Positions 1 to 8,311 of a stretch of 35,073 nucleotides of DNA are shown piece after piece. The DNA lies in the NCBI GenBank assembly GCA_003343905.1, contig QAKI01000071.1:1-35073 (forward strand), written 5' to 3'. A program made the position numbers and the translations under genes. This DNA comes from Subdoligranulum variabile. GTDB taxonomy: Bacteria > Bacillota > Clostridia > Oscillospirales > Ruminococcaceae. How positions within the stretch are numbered: position 1 is the first letter of the stretch; every line of letters starts with the position of its first letter. The notes beneath the pieces were generated by a model, which was given only the letters and a program-made list of their open reading frames with translations, made no database searches and had not been told where the DNA came from.

Positions 1-153
1 AATCAGGTCGTAAAGGTCATCAATGCCCACTTTTCCAACGTCGCTATCCCGCATCAGATCGCTCTGTTGGAGCAGCGGACCCGCGAGCTGAAGGCTTTAA
101 GTATCGAGATTCTGAACTTCGCAAAACAGGCGAAGGAGTGGTTGCGAATATAA
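1..153 (+). CDS. Mobilisation accessory protein, C-terminal fragment (cut by window edge)
   Basis: An open frame runs from the first base to a TAA at 151-153 and encodes 50 residues ending in AKQAKEWLRI. The charged helical tail and its position directly before a MobB-like relaxase fit the small relaxosome accessory proteins (MobA/MobC type) of Bacteroides mobilisable elements, which help the relaxase bind oriT. Its end overlaps the relaxase GTG start at 138 by 16 bases, the tight coupling seen in such mob operons. The N-terminus lies outside the window, so the family call depends mainly on the neighbour. Confidence 0.5.
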   Translation, partial: NQVVKVINAHFSNVAIPHQIALLEQRTRELKALSIEILNFAKQAKEWLRI

Positions 154-1140
154 GGTCGGGCTCCTCGCCCGGAGGGGCTTTGTATTACAACAAGAAGAAA
201 GTAGATAAGGATGAAGCCGAGATCCTCTATTGGCAGAAGATGCTGGAGCCGTTCGACCGATACGGACGTATGGATGTCGACGCCTGTATGGAGAGTTTCC
301 GGCCGTACCTCGAAGCTAACAGAAGGACGACCAATACGGTTTTCCATGTTTCGCTGAACCCTTCACCCGAAGACAAGCTGACCGATGAACAACTCCGGGA
401 GGTTGCACGCGAATATATGGAACGCATGGGCTACGGCAACCAACCCTATATCGTCTTCAAACATAAGGACATCTCGCGCGAACATCTCCACATTGTATCG
501 TTGCGCGTCGATGAGAACGGACATAAACTGCCGCATGATTTCGAGGCCCAGTGCTCGATGGAGATATTACGTGATCTGGAACGCAAATATAATCTGCATC
601 CGAGTATCAAGAGAGAGAAGCAGGCCGATAAGGTGGGATTGCATAGGGTAAACTACAAGGAAGGCAATGTCAAGCAGCAGATATCGTCCGTTGTCTGGTC
701 GTGTCTGCGAAATTACAGATGCTCGTCTTACGGAGAATTCCGCACGTTGTTGGAACACTCCAATATTTCTGTCGAAGAGCGTACGGGAACCATCGACGGC
801 AGAGATTATGCCGAAGTGGTCTACAGCGCCATGACCGACACGGCTACGGAATCGGCACGCCCATCAAATCGAGCCGTATCGGCAAGACGTCGGTTATAAA
901 ACCCTTCAAAAGTATTACGAGAAGTCGAAAGTAAAGATGAAAGAAGACGGTGCGTTCGACCGCCTGCGACAGACAGTCCGGGACGCTATGAGCCCCCACA
1001 ATTCGCGGGACGAGTTCCGGCGGCTGTTAAAGGCAGAGGGTATCGACGCCGTGTTCCGCATAAATCCCGTGGGAAGGATTTACGGCGTAACGTTTATCGA
1101 CCACAACGCAGGCATCATCGCCAACGGTTCGGTATTGGAC
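138..1140 (+). pseudogene. MobB-like relaxase, broken by two frameshifts and truncated
   Basis: The frame opens with GTG and reads MVANIRSGSSPGGALYYNKK, matching the usual MVAKI...GALAYN start of Bacteroides relaxases that nick oriT. The metal-binding histidine cluster is visible in the segment HKDISREHLHIV at about residues 110-121. After about base 840 the coding signal moves to a second frame (GTPIKSSRIGK). Near 885 it moves to a third (DVGYK, then the long segment from 937, including RINPVGRIYGVTFIDHNAG). Two indels therefore break the gene; an extra AC near 838-842 and a missing G near 885 would each explain one. Homology stops near 1135-1140 at NGS, short of the normal C-terminus, where an antisense GH92 fragment begins. 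The product cannot be a working relaxase. The family call is firm; the exact indel bases are approximate. Confidence 0.8.
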
Positions 1141-1788
1141 TTAGCCGACACGTGGGCTTATGAAGAACAGCAACGGCTGATCAAAGAGTATCTCCGCTCC
1201 TTCTTTGATTTCGGTATATTCAAGGAACGGCCGTTGCAAGACTTTGCCGTTCAAGGTCATTTTTCCGATATAACGTTTTTCGGGGCCGTTCTCGGGGGCT
1301 TCAATCACGATATCTTTACCGTTTTCCAAATGGATCATCGCCTTTCGGAACAGCGGCGAACCTACGGTGTATTCGTCCGACGCGGGGCATACGGGATAGA
1401 ACCCCAAGGCCGAGAATACATACCATGCTGAAGTCTGGCCGTTGTCCTCGTCGCCGCAGTATCTGTGGGTGGCCGAATACAGGCGGTCCATCACTCCGCG
1501 GGCCCACCATTGGGCCTTTTCTGGCTTCCTTGCGTAGTCGTAGAGGTCGATCATGTGCTGCGCAGGCTGATTGCCATGAGCGTAGTTGCCCATGTTTGCG
1601 ACCTGCATTCCGGTAATTTCGTGGATGAGGACTCCATAGTAGCTGTCGTCATAGATTGGCGGCACCACAAACACAGAATCAAGCATCTGCACGAATCCTT
1701 TGCGGCCTTCCATCAGCTCGATCAGCCCATCGACATCATGGAATACCGATCAGGTGTAGTGCCATGCATTGCCCTCCGTATAAACCTA
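1141..1788 (-). pseudogene. GH92 alpha-mannosidase, 3' remnant with a nonsense codon
   Basis: On the minus strand the frame from about 1788 reads VYTEGNAWHYT, stop, SVFHDVDGLIELM, then a long stretch with HRYCGDEDNGQTSAWYVFSA and GFYPVCPASDEYTVGSPLF. These are hallmark C-terminal blocks of glycoside hydrolase family 92, exo-acting alpha-mannosidases that trim N-glycan mannose, usually in the periplasm or on the surface. The codon after HYT is TGA at 1750-1752 where family members have Trp (TGG). About 500 N-terminal residues of the usual 750 are missing. The 5' side is fused to an RHS fragment, and the 3' side abuts the broken relaxase on the other strand. This is a dead fragment brought in by rearrangement. 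Confidence 0.85.
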
Positions 1789-2330
1789 AATGTTACCAGA
1801 TGCGTCTGTTGCCGAAAGCTTCGTATTATCTGCAAGATAAGAATAATTTGCAAAAGTAGTTCCGGCCTGCTCGACATTCTCGATCAGATTCAGGCGATTG
1901 TATGTCAGAGAAAGGTTATTAGCTCCATCGGTGTCCATATTTCCATTTACATCATAGGTGTAGTTATAACTTACCGAACCATCGTGCAACGTTGTGAGTT
2001 GATTGCCCGTATAAATATATCGGAACGCATTTGCCCTAGAACCGTTCTCTGTGCGGCCCAACGTGCATATATTCCCATTACTGTCGTAGGTCAGTCCTTT
2101 TTCGACAAATAGGTCGCTGGCCACATCATTGACATACTACTGCATATCGGTCAAACGAGACAAAGGATCGTAGGTAAAAGCATAGGTATTCTCACCCGCT
2201 GAGCTTTCCTGCCGCCAACTCCATTCGGAGATGTTGCAGGTATAAGAAGAAACGCTCTCCGCAACCGCGGCAAAGTCCAATTCCCGGAATCTGAGACAAA
2301 TATAGAAATCTCGGATTCCAGACGTGCAGT
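1788..2330 (-). pseudogene. Orphan fragment of an RHS-repeat gene
   Basis: The minus-strand peptide includes FVEKGLTYDSNGNI, TYDVNGNM and LSLTYNRLNLIENV, closely matching the middle of the intact 1126-aa RHS protein at 3024-6404 (FVEKGLTYDRNGNI, SYDTNGNM, LNLTYNSLNLTEKV). Upstream in the same frame is SEWSWRQESSAGENTYAFTY, equivalent to the host gene around 4380-4460. There is an in-frame TAG just before the FVEK segment (forward CTA near 2135), and the far 5' part (around 2325) is in another frame, so more than one lesion is present. Both ends are abrupt, and the 3' end is fused to the GH92 remnant. It lacks a start, a core and a toxin tip. It is a displaced duplicate of RHS repeat DNA. Confidence 0.85.
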
Positions 2331-2346
2331 AGGGGACAAAAGATAA

Positions 2347-2371
2347 ACCAAGCAGCTATTAGCTGCTTGGT
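2347..2371 (-). terminator. Terminator of RHS locus 1
   Basis: A perfect 11-bp inverted repeat (ACCAAGCAGCT, loop ATT, AGCTGCTTGGT) is followed on the minus strand by the T-rich run TTATCTTTTG. It lies about 105 bases past the stop of the last gene of RHS locus 1, so it probably ends that transcript. Confidence 0.65.
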
Positions 2372-2475
2372 CATGATTAATCTTTATGAAATCATAAAAT
2401 ACCATAATGCTATAAATCATCCACATTCATATTATATCGTTTCTTTGAGTATTTCATACTTGCGTAACCGATTAT

Positions 2476-3015
2476 TCAATTCTCATTGTTTTTATCTGTG
2501 ATATTGAGAGTCTGCTGCAATTCTTTTATATATTGAATATAATCCGTACTCTCAATAAATTCCTTATAGTCCATAGAACTATGTTCTTCAATATATACAG
2601 TAGTTATATAATCGAAACAACGGTCCATTTGTTCCAATGTGTAATCATGGCGTCTCATAAATAGTCTGGCCCGTTCTACTTGTAGTGTATTATTAATCTC
2701 TAACAAATTAAGTCTATTATTTTCTAATAATACGAAAAACCCGAACACATCATCTCCATATAATGCACAATGATATATCATTCCGTTTTTTACTTCTTTG
2801 TCAACAGATTGCCGGGTAATTATGTCAATAATCTGGAATTTTCTATTAATATCTTCCGGTATAAATAATAAGTTTTCATTACCATATATTTTATTAAAAT
2901 AATTAGCAACGACCACCTTGACAGAATCAAGAAGTGGAGATTTAGAATAAACTGGTTCAATGAACATCGCACAATTCATTGTAAAAAAGATGATAGTTAC
3001 AATTAATGTTCTCAT
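2476..3015 (-). CDS. Secreted protein, probable immunity partner of the HEGTH RHS toxin
   Basis: This 179-aa protein of no recognised family starts at ATG (3013-3015), 8 bases after the stop of the 1126-aa RHS gene. The N-terminus (MRTLIVTIIFFTMNCAMF, then a cleavage-like YSKS) looks like a signal peptide; the rest is soluble and acidic with no further membrane segment. The small gene directly after a polymorphic toxin tip is normally its immunity protein. A signal peptide would put it in the periplasm, suggesting that the toxin acts there or that neutralisation occurs before export. Its low GC relative to the RHS repeats, shared with the toxin tip, is typical of a tip/immunity cassette exchanged as a unit. 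The immunity role is inferred from position only. Confidence 0.6.
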   Translation of the reverse strand: MRTLIVTIIFFTMNCAMFIEPVYSKSPLLDSVKVVVANYFNKIYGNENLLFIPEDINRKFQIIDIITRQSVDKEVKNGMIYHCALYGDDVFGFFVLLENNRLNLLEINNTLQVERARLFMRRHDYTLEQMDRCFDYITTVYIEEHSSMDYKEFIESTDYIQYIKELQQTLNITDKNNEN

Positions 3016-3023
3016 TTTTACGA

Positions 3024-6000
3024 TTATAAAGGTTTAACTGAGATTGATGGAAAAATATTTTTTTGAGACGGCAAAATAATTGGATTATGTCTCTCTTGCT
3101 GCCTTTTTAGCTCTTGAATATGTTGTTTTTGTGCTGCATAGGCCTTTTTCTCTCTGGGAGAATTTTTTGATTTATCATCTATTCCTGGTGTTTTGTCAAC
3201 AGCATGAGTACCTTCATGTACACTAACGGCACCAATACGATCTTCTTCTGATATAGAACGTAGTTGCTGAGCTTGAACGCTCGTATTTTCTGGATCAACT
3301 TGCTTTGCAATAGAGCCTTCGTAAATGTTAATATCCACTTTTAATATTTCATCGTCTTTGTTAGTCGTAATTGCTGTGCCTAATGCATTCTTGGGTCCAG
3401 CCCCTGGATGAATATTAATAGTAATATCATATGCCGCAGCAGCCATTTCATTCCAAGTATTTCTGCCTATATTCGTTTTCATCATAGCATTACCGGCCCG
3501 CATCGCATCTGTATTCTTTGCTGCATTCGTCCATTTGCCATTCTGATACAAAATATTCCCCTTAGTATCAACTATTTTCCGACCATCTGTATCAATATAT
3601 TTTACTGGATTATTTCCACAAAATGCATACGGACTCATCGGATAGTATTTTTCAGACAATGGATCGCGACCGTTCCATCCGAGATGGAATCTCGGATCGG
3701 ACATCCGGGCGCCATAGTCGGTGTAGGGGGCATTGACGAACGACTGCATTTCTTTGCCGTTGTAGCGATAGCGGTTATCCGAAAGCGTTCCCGTGTTCCA
3801 TCGCAGACCGAAAGGATAGTAGTCGTTGCGTTCGATAACCTCGCCGGTATCGTTGACAATAGCCCGGACACTCCCCAGATGGTCCGTCAGGTGATACTGC
3901 GGAGAATAGATTACTCCGTTCGTTGTCGCAGCGGCGAGAATCCGACCGCCGCCGAATGACGCGCTCTCCAACAAAAGAACCCCGTTTTGCTTCTTATATA
4001 CCAAAGAACCCAAATAATACAAGCCGTTGCCACCGGCATTTGTCGCCGAAAGCTTCGTACCATCTGAAAGATACGAATATTTTACCAGAATGGTATCGCC
4101 GCGCATCACTTTTTCGGTCAGGTTCAGCGAATTATACGTCAGGTTCAGGTTATTCGGGCCGTCCGCGGTCATATTCCCGTTCGTATCGTAGCTATATGTT
4201 CCGGTGGTAGTTCCGGACAGGGAGATTAATTGATTCCCGGTATAGTTGTAAGTGAAACTGTCTGAAACAGCACCGCCGGAGGTGCGTTGCAGCGTCTGAA
4301 TGTTCCCGTTACGGTCGTAGGTCAGTCCCTTCTCGACAAACCGGTCGCTGGCCGTTCCGTTGACATATTGTTTCGTGTCGGTCAGGCGAGAAAGGGGATC
4401 GTAGGTGAAAGCATAGGTATGCTCATCCGCAGAACTTCCCTGCCGCCAGCTCCATTCGGTGATGTTGCCGGTGTAGGAAGAAGCGCTCTCCGCAAACTGA
4501 GGATCATAATAATGCAATTCGGATTCGAATAACGAATTACCGTCTCGACAGATCTGCTGTCCGGTCTGCCAACCCTGGATGTTATAGTCATAGGCCTCAG
4601 CTATGACATTGGGGGCGTATCCTACTTTTACTATTCGGTCAAAACCCCAACCCCAATCTCCTGTCGGGAGGTTATTCGCCGTTACGATGTAGTCTTTGTC
4701 ATCGGGGATGGTAAACGTATCGTGGTCCGGAGCGTCTAAATCGAGCCAGGTGCCGGAGGTCATCAAAGACCGGGTATCCGCACCGATACGCACGGTCATG
4801 GAACTCCAAATCCAATCCTCATCTTCCGTGTACGCCTCGATTTCGAGACCATTGGTGGCGGTTAGCCGAACCACTCCGGCAGGATACAGGAAAAATCCAG
4901 GCGCGTACACCACATCGCTTGTACTTGCTCTGTCGCGGCGAAACGTCCAACCCCGAATGTTGGTCCCGACCGGAAGCCGGTCCAGCGTAATAGTCTCCAA
5001 TTTGTCCGAAGGACCATAGGCCTTACCGCTGAGACGACCCAGTTGGTCGTACATATATGTGATCGTTGCCGGCTCGCTGCCGTTCAAGGTCGTTTGTTCT
5101 GTCAATAATCGGCCGCGGTGATCGTAAGTGAATTCCGTGAGTTTTTGATAATAATCATCCGGAGTGCTCAATTCCTGGCCCAAGGAATGCTGTTCGTGCT
5201 TTTTCAAGACATTTCCCGCAAAATCGTACTTGGAACTGTAACGGCTGATGCCACCCAGGTGATTCTTTTCGACGGTTTGGATTACGTGGCCACGATAGTC
5301 GTAATAAAAAGCCCGCCCGACAAATGCCCCGGCTGTCGTATCACCACCCAGTACCGCCATTTTTTCGTATGTTTTAAGGCTTCGCGTGCGATTGTCTCGG
5401 TCCTCTTCGGAGACCACATTCGCAACCGGCTTAAATGAGAGGTATTCCACGATCGGCGCTTTCATCAATATCATGGCCGTATTCGAATATACGGTTTTAG
5501 TCCCGGATGTGGCTTTGCGTCGATACAATGTCGTAGCAGTCAATACCGGCGGTTGATAAGTTGCCGATGTCGCACCTATAATATCGACCCAGCTCGAATC
5601 GTCCGATTTCGACTGCCATTGATAGGTGATCGGGCCTGAACCTCCCGATGCCGGAACCGAACTTGTAATAGTTGCCGGGATGTACCCGGAAATAACCGTC
5701 TGGTTACCCGAAATCCTGCCGGGGACGAAAAGCGGGCTCACATTAACAATAACCGGGGCGGTGTATGCTCGAGCACTATATGTAGCCGCACATACCCGGA
5801 ACTCGGTCGTTTGCGACAACGAGCCCGGATAATACGAATATTGCGTCGCTCCGGGAATATCGGTCCAACTTCCGAAACCCACTTTTCGCTGCCATTGGAC
5901 CGTGCGAATAGACGAGATATCGTTCGACGAATAAGTCAACCTCTGGGACGCCTGTTCGAAAAGTATATTTTGCGTAGAAGGAGAAACGCTGCCTACACTC

Positions 6001-6404
6001 AGTCCCGGCTGTTCCGTCCAAAAACTCGCTTCATAACGTTCATCGTACTCCAACTCAAAATAAAGCCGAAAATGGCAATTCAGTTTGTCCCCAAAATCAC
6101 AGGCCGGTGCAATTTCAAGTTGCAGGTTATAGATATATCCGTTTGAATCACGACCTGAGAAAGAGCAACTCGTAGCGTTTATTTCTATGTAATCACCCTC
6201 CAAAACGGTTATGCGGGGAGGATTAATTTCCGGAGGAGAGAAGTGGTCAGAGCCGGTAAGTAAAAACGACGCTTTGAAATTTTGGCCGTCCTTTTTGACA
6301 TATTCGGGGATCTCCATCATCTGTATCCCTTGCGCCCCCGCATCGAGGGTCGATAAAACGATGGTTGTAAACAAAGCAATGAACGTTAATATTATTTTTT
6401 TCAT
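3024..6404 (-). CDS. RHS-repeat core protein with HEGTH metallopeptidase-like toxin tip
   Basis: This 1126-aa protein has a Sec-type signal peptide (MKKIILTFIALFTTI, ending near GAQG). Two Ig-like domains follow at about 150-320, the second repeating one in the upstream gene. YD-type RHS repeats then run to about 900, interrupted at about 470-590 by an inserted module shared with the upstream gene. The RHS-associated core (DHLGSVRAIVND, then RYRYNGKEMQ, ending DPLSEKYYPMSPYAFCGNNP) lies around 845-935. The variable tip after DTDGRK carries HEGTH at about 1063-1067, a zinc HExxH motif, with Glu residues downstream (SPREKKAY) that could be the third ligand. RHS shells encapsulate a toxic tip and release it after export. 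It lacks the DUF6443 half that the homologue at 12988-17352 carries in one chain; the 595-aa gene upstream supplies it. The metallopeptidase role is inferred from the motif. Confidence 0.85.
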   Translation of the reverse strand: MKKIILTFIALFTTIVLSTLDAGAQGIQMMEIPEYVKKDGQNFKASFLLTGSDHFSPPEINPPRITVLEGDYIEINATSCSFSGRDSNGYIYNLQLEIAPACDFGDKLNCHFRLYFELEYDERYEASFWTEQPGLSVGSVSPSTQNILFEQASQRLTYSSNDISSIRTVQWQRKVGFGSWTDIPGATQYSYYPGSLSQTTEFRVCAATYSARAYTAPVIVNVSPLFVPGRISGNQTVISGYIPATITSSVPASGGSGPITYQWQSKSDDSSWVDIIGATSATYQPPVLTATTLYRRKATSGTKTVYSNTAMILMKAPIVEYLSFKPVANVVSEEDRDNRTRSLKTYEKMAVLGGDTTAGAFVGRAFYYDYRGHVIQTVEKNHLGGISRYSSKYDFAGNVLKKHEQHSLGQELSTPDDYYQKLTEFTYDHRGRLLTEQTTLNGSEPATITYMYDQLGRLSGKAYGPSDKLETITLDRLPVGTNIRGWTFRRDRASTSDVVYAPGFFLYPAGVVRLTATNGLEIEAYTEDEDWIWSSMTVRIGADTRSLMTSGTWLDLDAPDHDTFTIPDDKDYIVTANNLPTGDWGWGFDRIVKVGYAPNVIAEAYDYNIQGWQTGQQICRDGNSLFESELHYYDPQFAESASSYTGNITEWSWRQGSSADEHTYAFTYDPLSRLTDTKQYVNGTASDRFVEKGLTYDRNGNIQTLQRTSGGAVSDSFTYNYTGNQLISLSGTTTGTYSYDTNGNMTADGPNNLNLTYNSLNLTEKVMRGDTILVKYSYLSDGTKLSATNAGGNGLYYLGSLVYKKQNGVLLLESASFGGGRILAAATTNGVIYSPQYHLTDHLGSVRAIVNDTGEVIERNDYYPFGLRWNTGTLSDNRYRYNGKEMQSFVNAPYTDYGARMSDPRFHLGWNGRDPLSEKYYPMSPYAFCGNNPVKYIDTDGRKIVDTKGNILYQNGKWTNAAKNTDAMRAGNAMMKTNIGRNTWNEMAAAAYDITINIHPGAGPKNALGTAITTNKDDEILKVDINIYEGSIAKQVDPENTSVQAQQLRSISEEDRIGAVSVHEGTHAVDKTPGIDDKSKNSPREKKAYAAQKQHIQELKRQQERHNPIILPSQKNIFPSISVKPL
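4630..5000 (-). repeat. In-frame module inserted in RHS repeats, copy 1
   Basis: This stretch encodes about 120 residues beginning TLDRLPVGTNIRGWTFR and ending DYIVTANNLP...WGFDRI. It interrupts the RHS repeat flow: the fused homologue at 12988-17352 goes from RKTYYIDDRAVTETYDYN without it. The same module, recognisable also at DNA level, is in the neighbouring gene at about 6548-6895. The sequence has a beta-rich, carbohydrate-binding-like look, but I recognise no named domain. Confidence 0.6.
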
Positions 6405-6518
6405 GATTGCGGATTTTAAATGTCACTCATATGGGATTGTATTTATTATAAAAGGTTACGAACTGCGTGGTATCTTTCAGGCCCCCCAACCGCGATGTGC
6501 AAGAAAAGCTGCCGCCTG

Positions 6519-8306
6519 TCAATGGGCCGAAGCCGGTTTCACAGCGATTATTTGATCAAAGCCCCAAATGGTTTCGTTGCTTATGGGCAGATTATTTCCC
6601 GTTACAATGTAGTCCTGGTCGTCTTTAAGGGTAAACGTATGCCCCTCTCTTATACTCCAACCACCATCATATAGTCCCCATAAGATCTCTTCCGTTGCGT
6701 TCATACAGTAATCAAACTCTATAATAACATTATCGCCGCTATCGTGAATAAGGCTTATCCACTTGTCCCCGTTAAGGTATATACTACGGACAGCACCAAC
6801 TGGCCAAAAAATAGACGAATCCGTTTGAGTCACTCTAAATGTCCACCCGCGAATATTGGTTCCAACGGGGATTTGGTCCAGCGTGATAATCTCGGTTTCA
6901 TCCTCGGAGATATATGCGTCGTATACGGTTTTCGTCAACACTATATCTTCCGAGAATCCGGAATCCAGCGGGTTGTACGCCTTAGTCACAGGAGCGGTAT
7001 CGAACCGGCTTTGGAGTATCGATGGAGTTATAGTTCCCGGACTTACGAGTATGCTCTGACAGACAGGACGACCGAGAACATCATACTCGGTATAGGCCCA
7101 CTGGTTCCGGTCCCGCATATTCCCATCCTGACTCATTACCAGTCGATCGCCCTTATCGTAGACCATATATACCGGATCGGCGCCGGGCAGCCGTTTTTCA
7201 AAGCAACGGTTGTGGCCATCATATCTGTAAACATAAGCCAATTCGTCGATTTCCGTGTCCGATACGGGACCGGATGCTGCGGCTTCACTTAGTTTGGGCG
7301 GCAGAACATAGCAAAGATTGCCGATATTGTCATATACATAATAAGTATCGTACATCGTGCTGTTATCTGTGCATTCAACAACCCGTTCGAGAATGACACG
7401 ATCCTGAAAGTCGTTGTATGTGACGGCCGAACTACCGTCTTCATTTGTTACGGTATTCTTGAATAATGTATTGGCATTGTAAAATCCTTCCGTTTCCAGC
7501 ACCTGCGAGTTGACTTTGAACCGCATCACTTCGGTTTCTGCATTCGTTTCATAGTCGAACGTGGATTTTTTCTCATCCGAACGAAAAACGTTTCCGACAT
7601 TATAGGAAGCCTTTACTCGATTCAGCGGAGAAGCTTCGTACACATTTTCGGTATATGAATGGCCACCTGCATTATTGCCATAGTTGTCATTGTAATACTT
7701 GACCTGGTTCGATAAGGCAGCCGGGCGATATATACCGTAACCGTCGGTCACCGCATAGGGTAGATATTGCCGGTTTTCGCGTCTCATGGCATCGTAGTAG
7801 ACCGGGGATACGATACTTTTCATCTCCGGAGACGCTCCGATGTGTACGCTTTGCGATGGATACCCCAGGCCATCATAGTAATTAATATCTGCAACACACA
7901 GCGAATCGTTCTCAGCCGTATAGGTCTGAGTCAGGATGTAATTGACATTGTTCGTAACATAAATTACGGATATCGTAACCGTATTCGAATAAGCAGTCTG
8001 AGTTCCCGCCGTGGCTTTGCGGCGAAAGAATGTATTTTTAGTCAACGAACGGGGATTGTAGGAAGCCGAGGATGCCCCTGATATAGGTATCCATTTCGAA
8101 TTATCGATACTCGATTCCCATGCGTATGCGATCGGCGCCGAGCCGCCCGATGCCGCAACGGAACTCGTCAGCGTGGCTGGGGTCTCACCCAAGATGATGG
8201 TTTGATGCTGGGAGATAGAGCCGCCTTTAAGCGGGATTGTTTGTGCGAACAGCGAGGTACACACTCCCGGACATATTGTGAGCAATGTTATTATTATCTT
8301 TTTCAT
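6519..8306 (-). CDS. DUF6443-type RHS half protein, secreted
   Basis: The start is the ATG at 8304-8306, giving 595 aa that begin MKKIIITLLTICPG with a signal peptide ending near LFAQT; a TTG three codons earlier is less likely. The start lies 5 bases after the stop of the 997-aa gene, so the two are co-transcribed. After one Ig-like domain (about 25-105) comes the DUF6443 segment (YILTQTYTAE, NYYDGLGYPSQSV, VSPVYYDAMRR) typical of Bacteroidetes RHS proteins, then YD repeats. The protein ends inside the inserted module at WGFDQIIAV, followed by a short unrelated tail and TGA. It has no RHS core and no toxin tip. In the second locus this half and the core half are one protein, so this is either a natural split or a truncation. 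It could act with the 1126-aa partner as a two-piece shell. Confidence 0.8.
   Translation of the reverse strand: MKKIIITLLTICPGVCTSLFAQTIPLKGGSISQHQTIILGETPATLTSSVAASGGSAPIAYAWESSIDNSKWIPISGASSASYNPRSLTKNTFFRRKATAGTQTAYSNTVTISVIYVTNNVNYILTQTYTAENDSLCVADINYYDGLGYPSQSVHIGASPEMKSIVSPVYYDAMRRENRQYLPYAVTDGYGIYRPAALSNQVKYYNDNYGNNAGGHSYTENVYEASPLNRVKASYNVGNVFRSDEKKSTFDYETNAETEVMRFKVNSQVLETEGFYNANTLFKNTVTNEDGSSAVTYNDFQDRVILERVVECTDNSTMYDTYYVYDNIGNLCYVLPPKLSEAAASGPVSDTEIDELAYVYRYDGHNRCFEKRLPGADPVYMVYDKGDRLVMSQDGNMRDRNQWAYTEYDVLGRPVCQSILVSPGTITPSILQSRFDTAPVTKAYNPLDSGFSEDIVLTKTVYDAYISEDETEIITLDQIPVGTNIRGWTFRVTQTDSSIFWPVGAVRSIYLNGDKWISLIHDSGDNVIIEFDYCMNATEEILWGLYDGGWSIREGHTFTLKDDQDYIVTGNNLPISNETIWGFDQIIAVKPASAH
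6548..6895 (-). repeat. In-frame module inserted in RHS repeats, copy 2
   Basis: This is the second copy of the module at 4630-5000. It encodes TLDQIPVGTNIRGWTFR through DYIVTGNNLP to WGFDQI. The edges of similarity are sharp, and the host gene ends within about ten codons of the module's 3' edge, so this edge coincides with the break between the two RHS halves. Confidence 0.6.
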
Positions 8307-8311
8307 GACCG

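Noticed and set aside
4630..6895. Diversity-generating retroelement variable/template repeat pair
   Set aside because: No reverse transcriptase gene is present, and differences between the copies are not confined to adenine positions.
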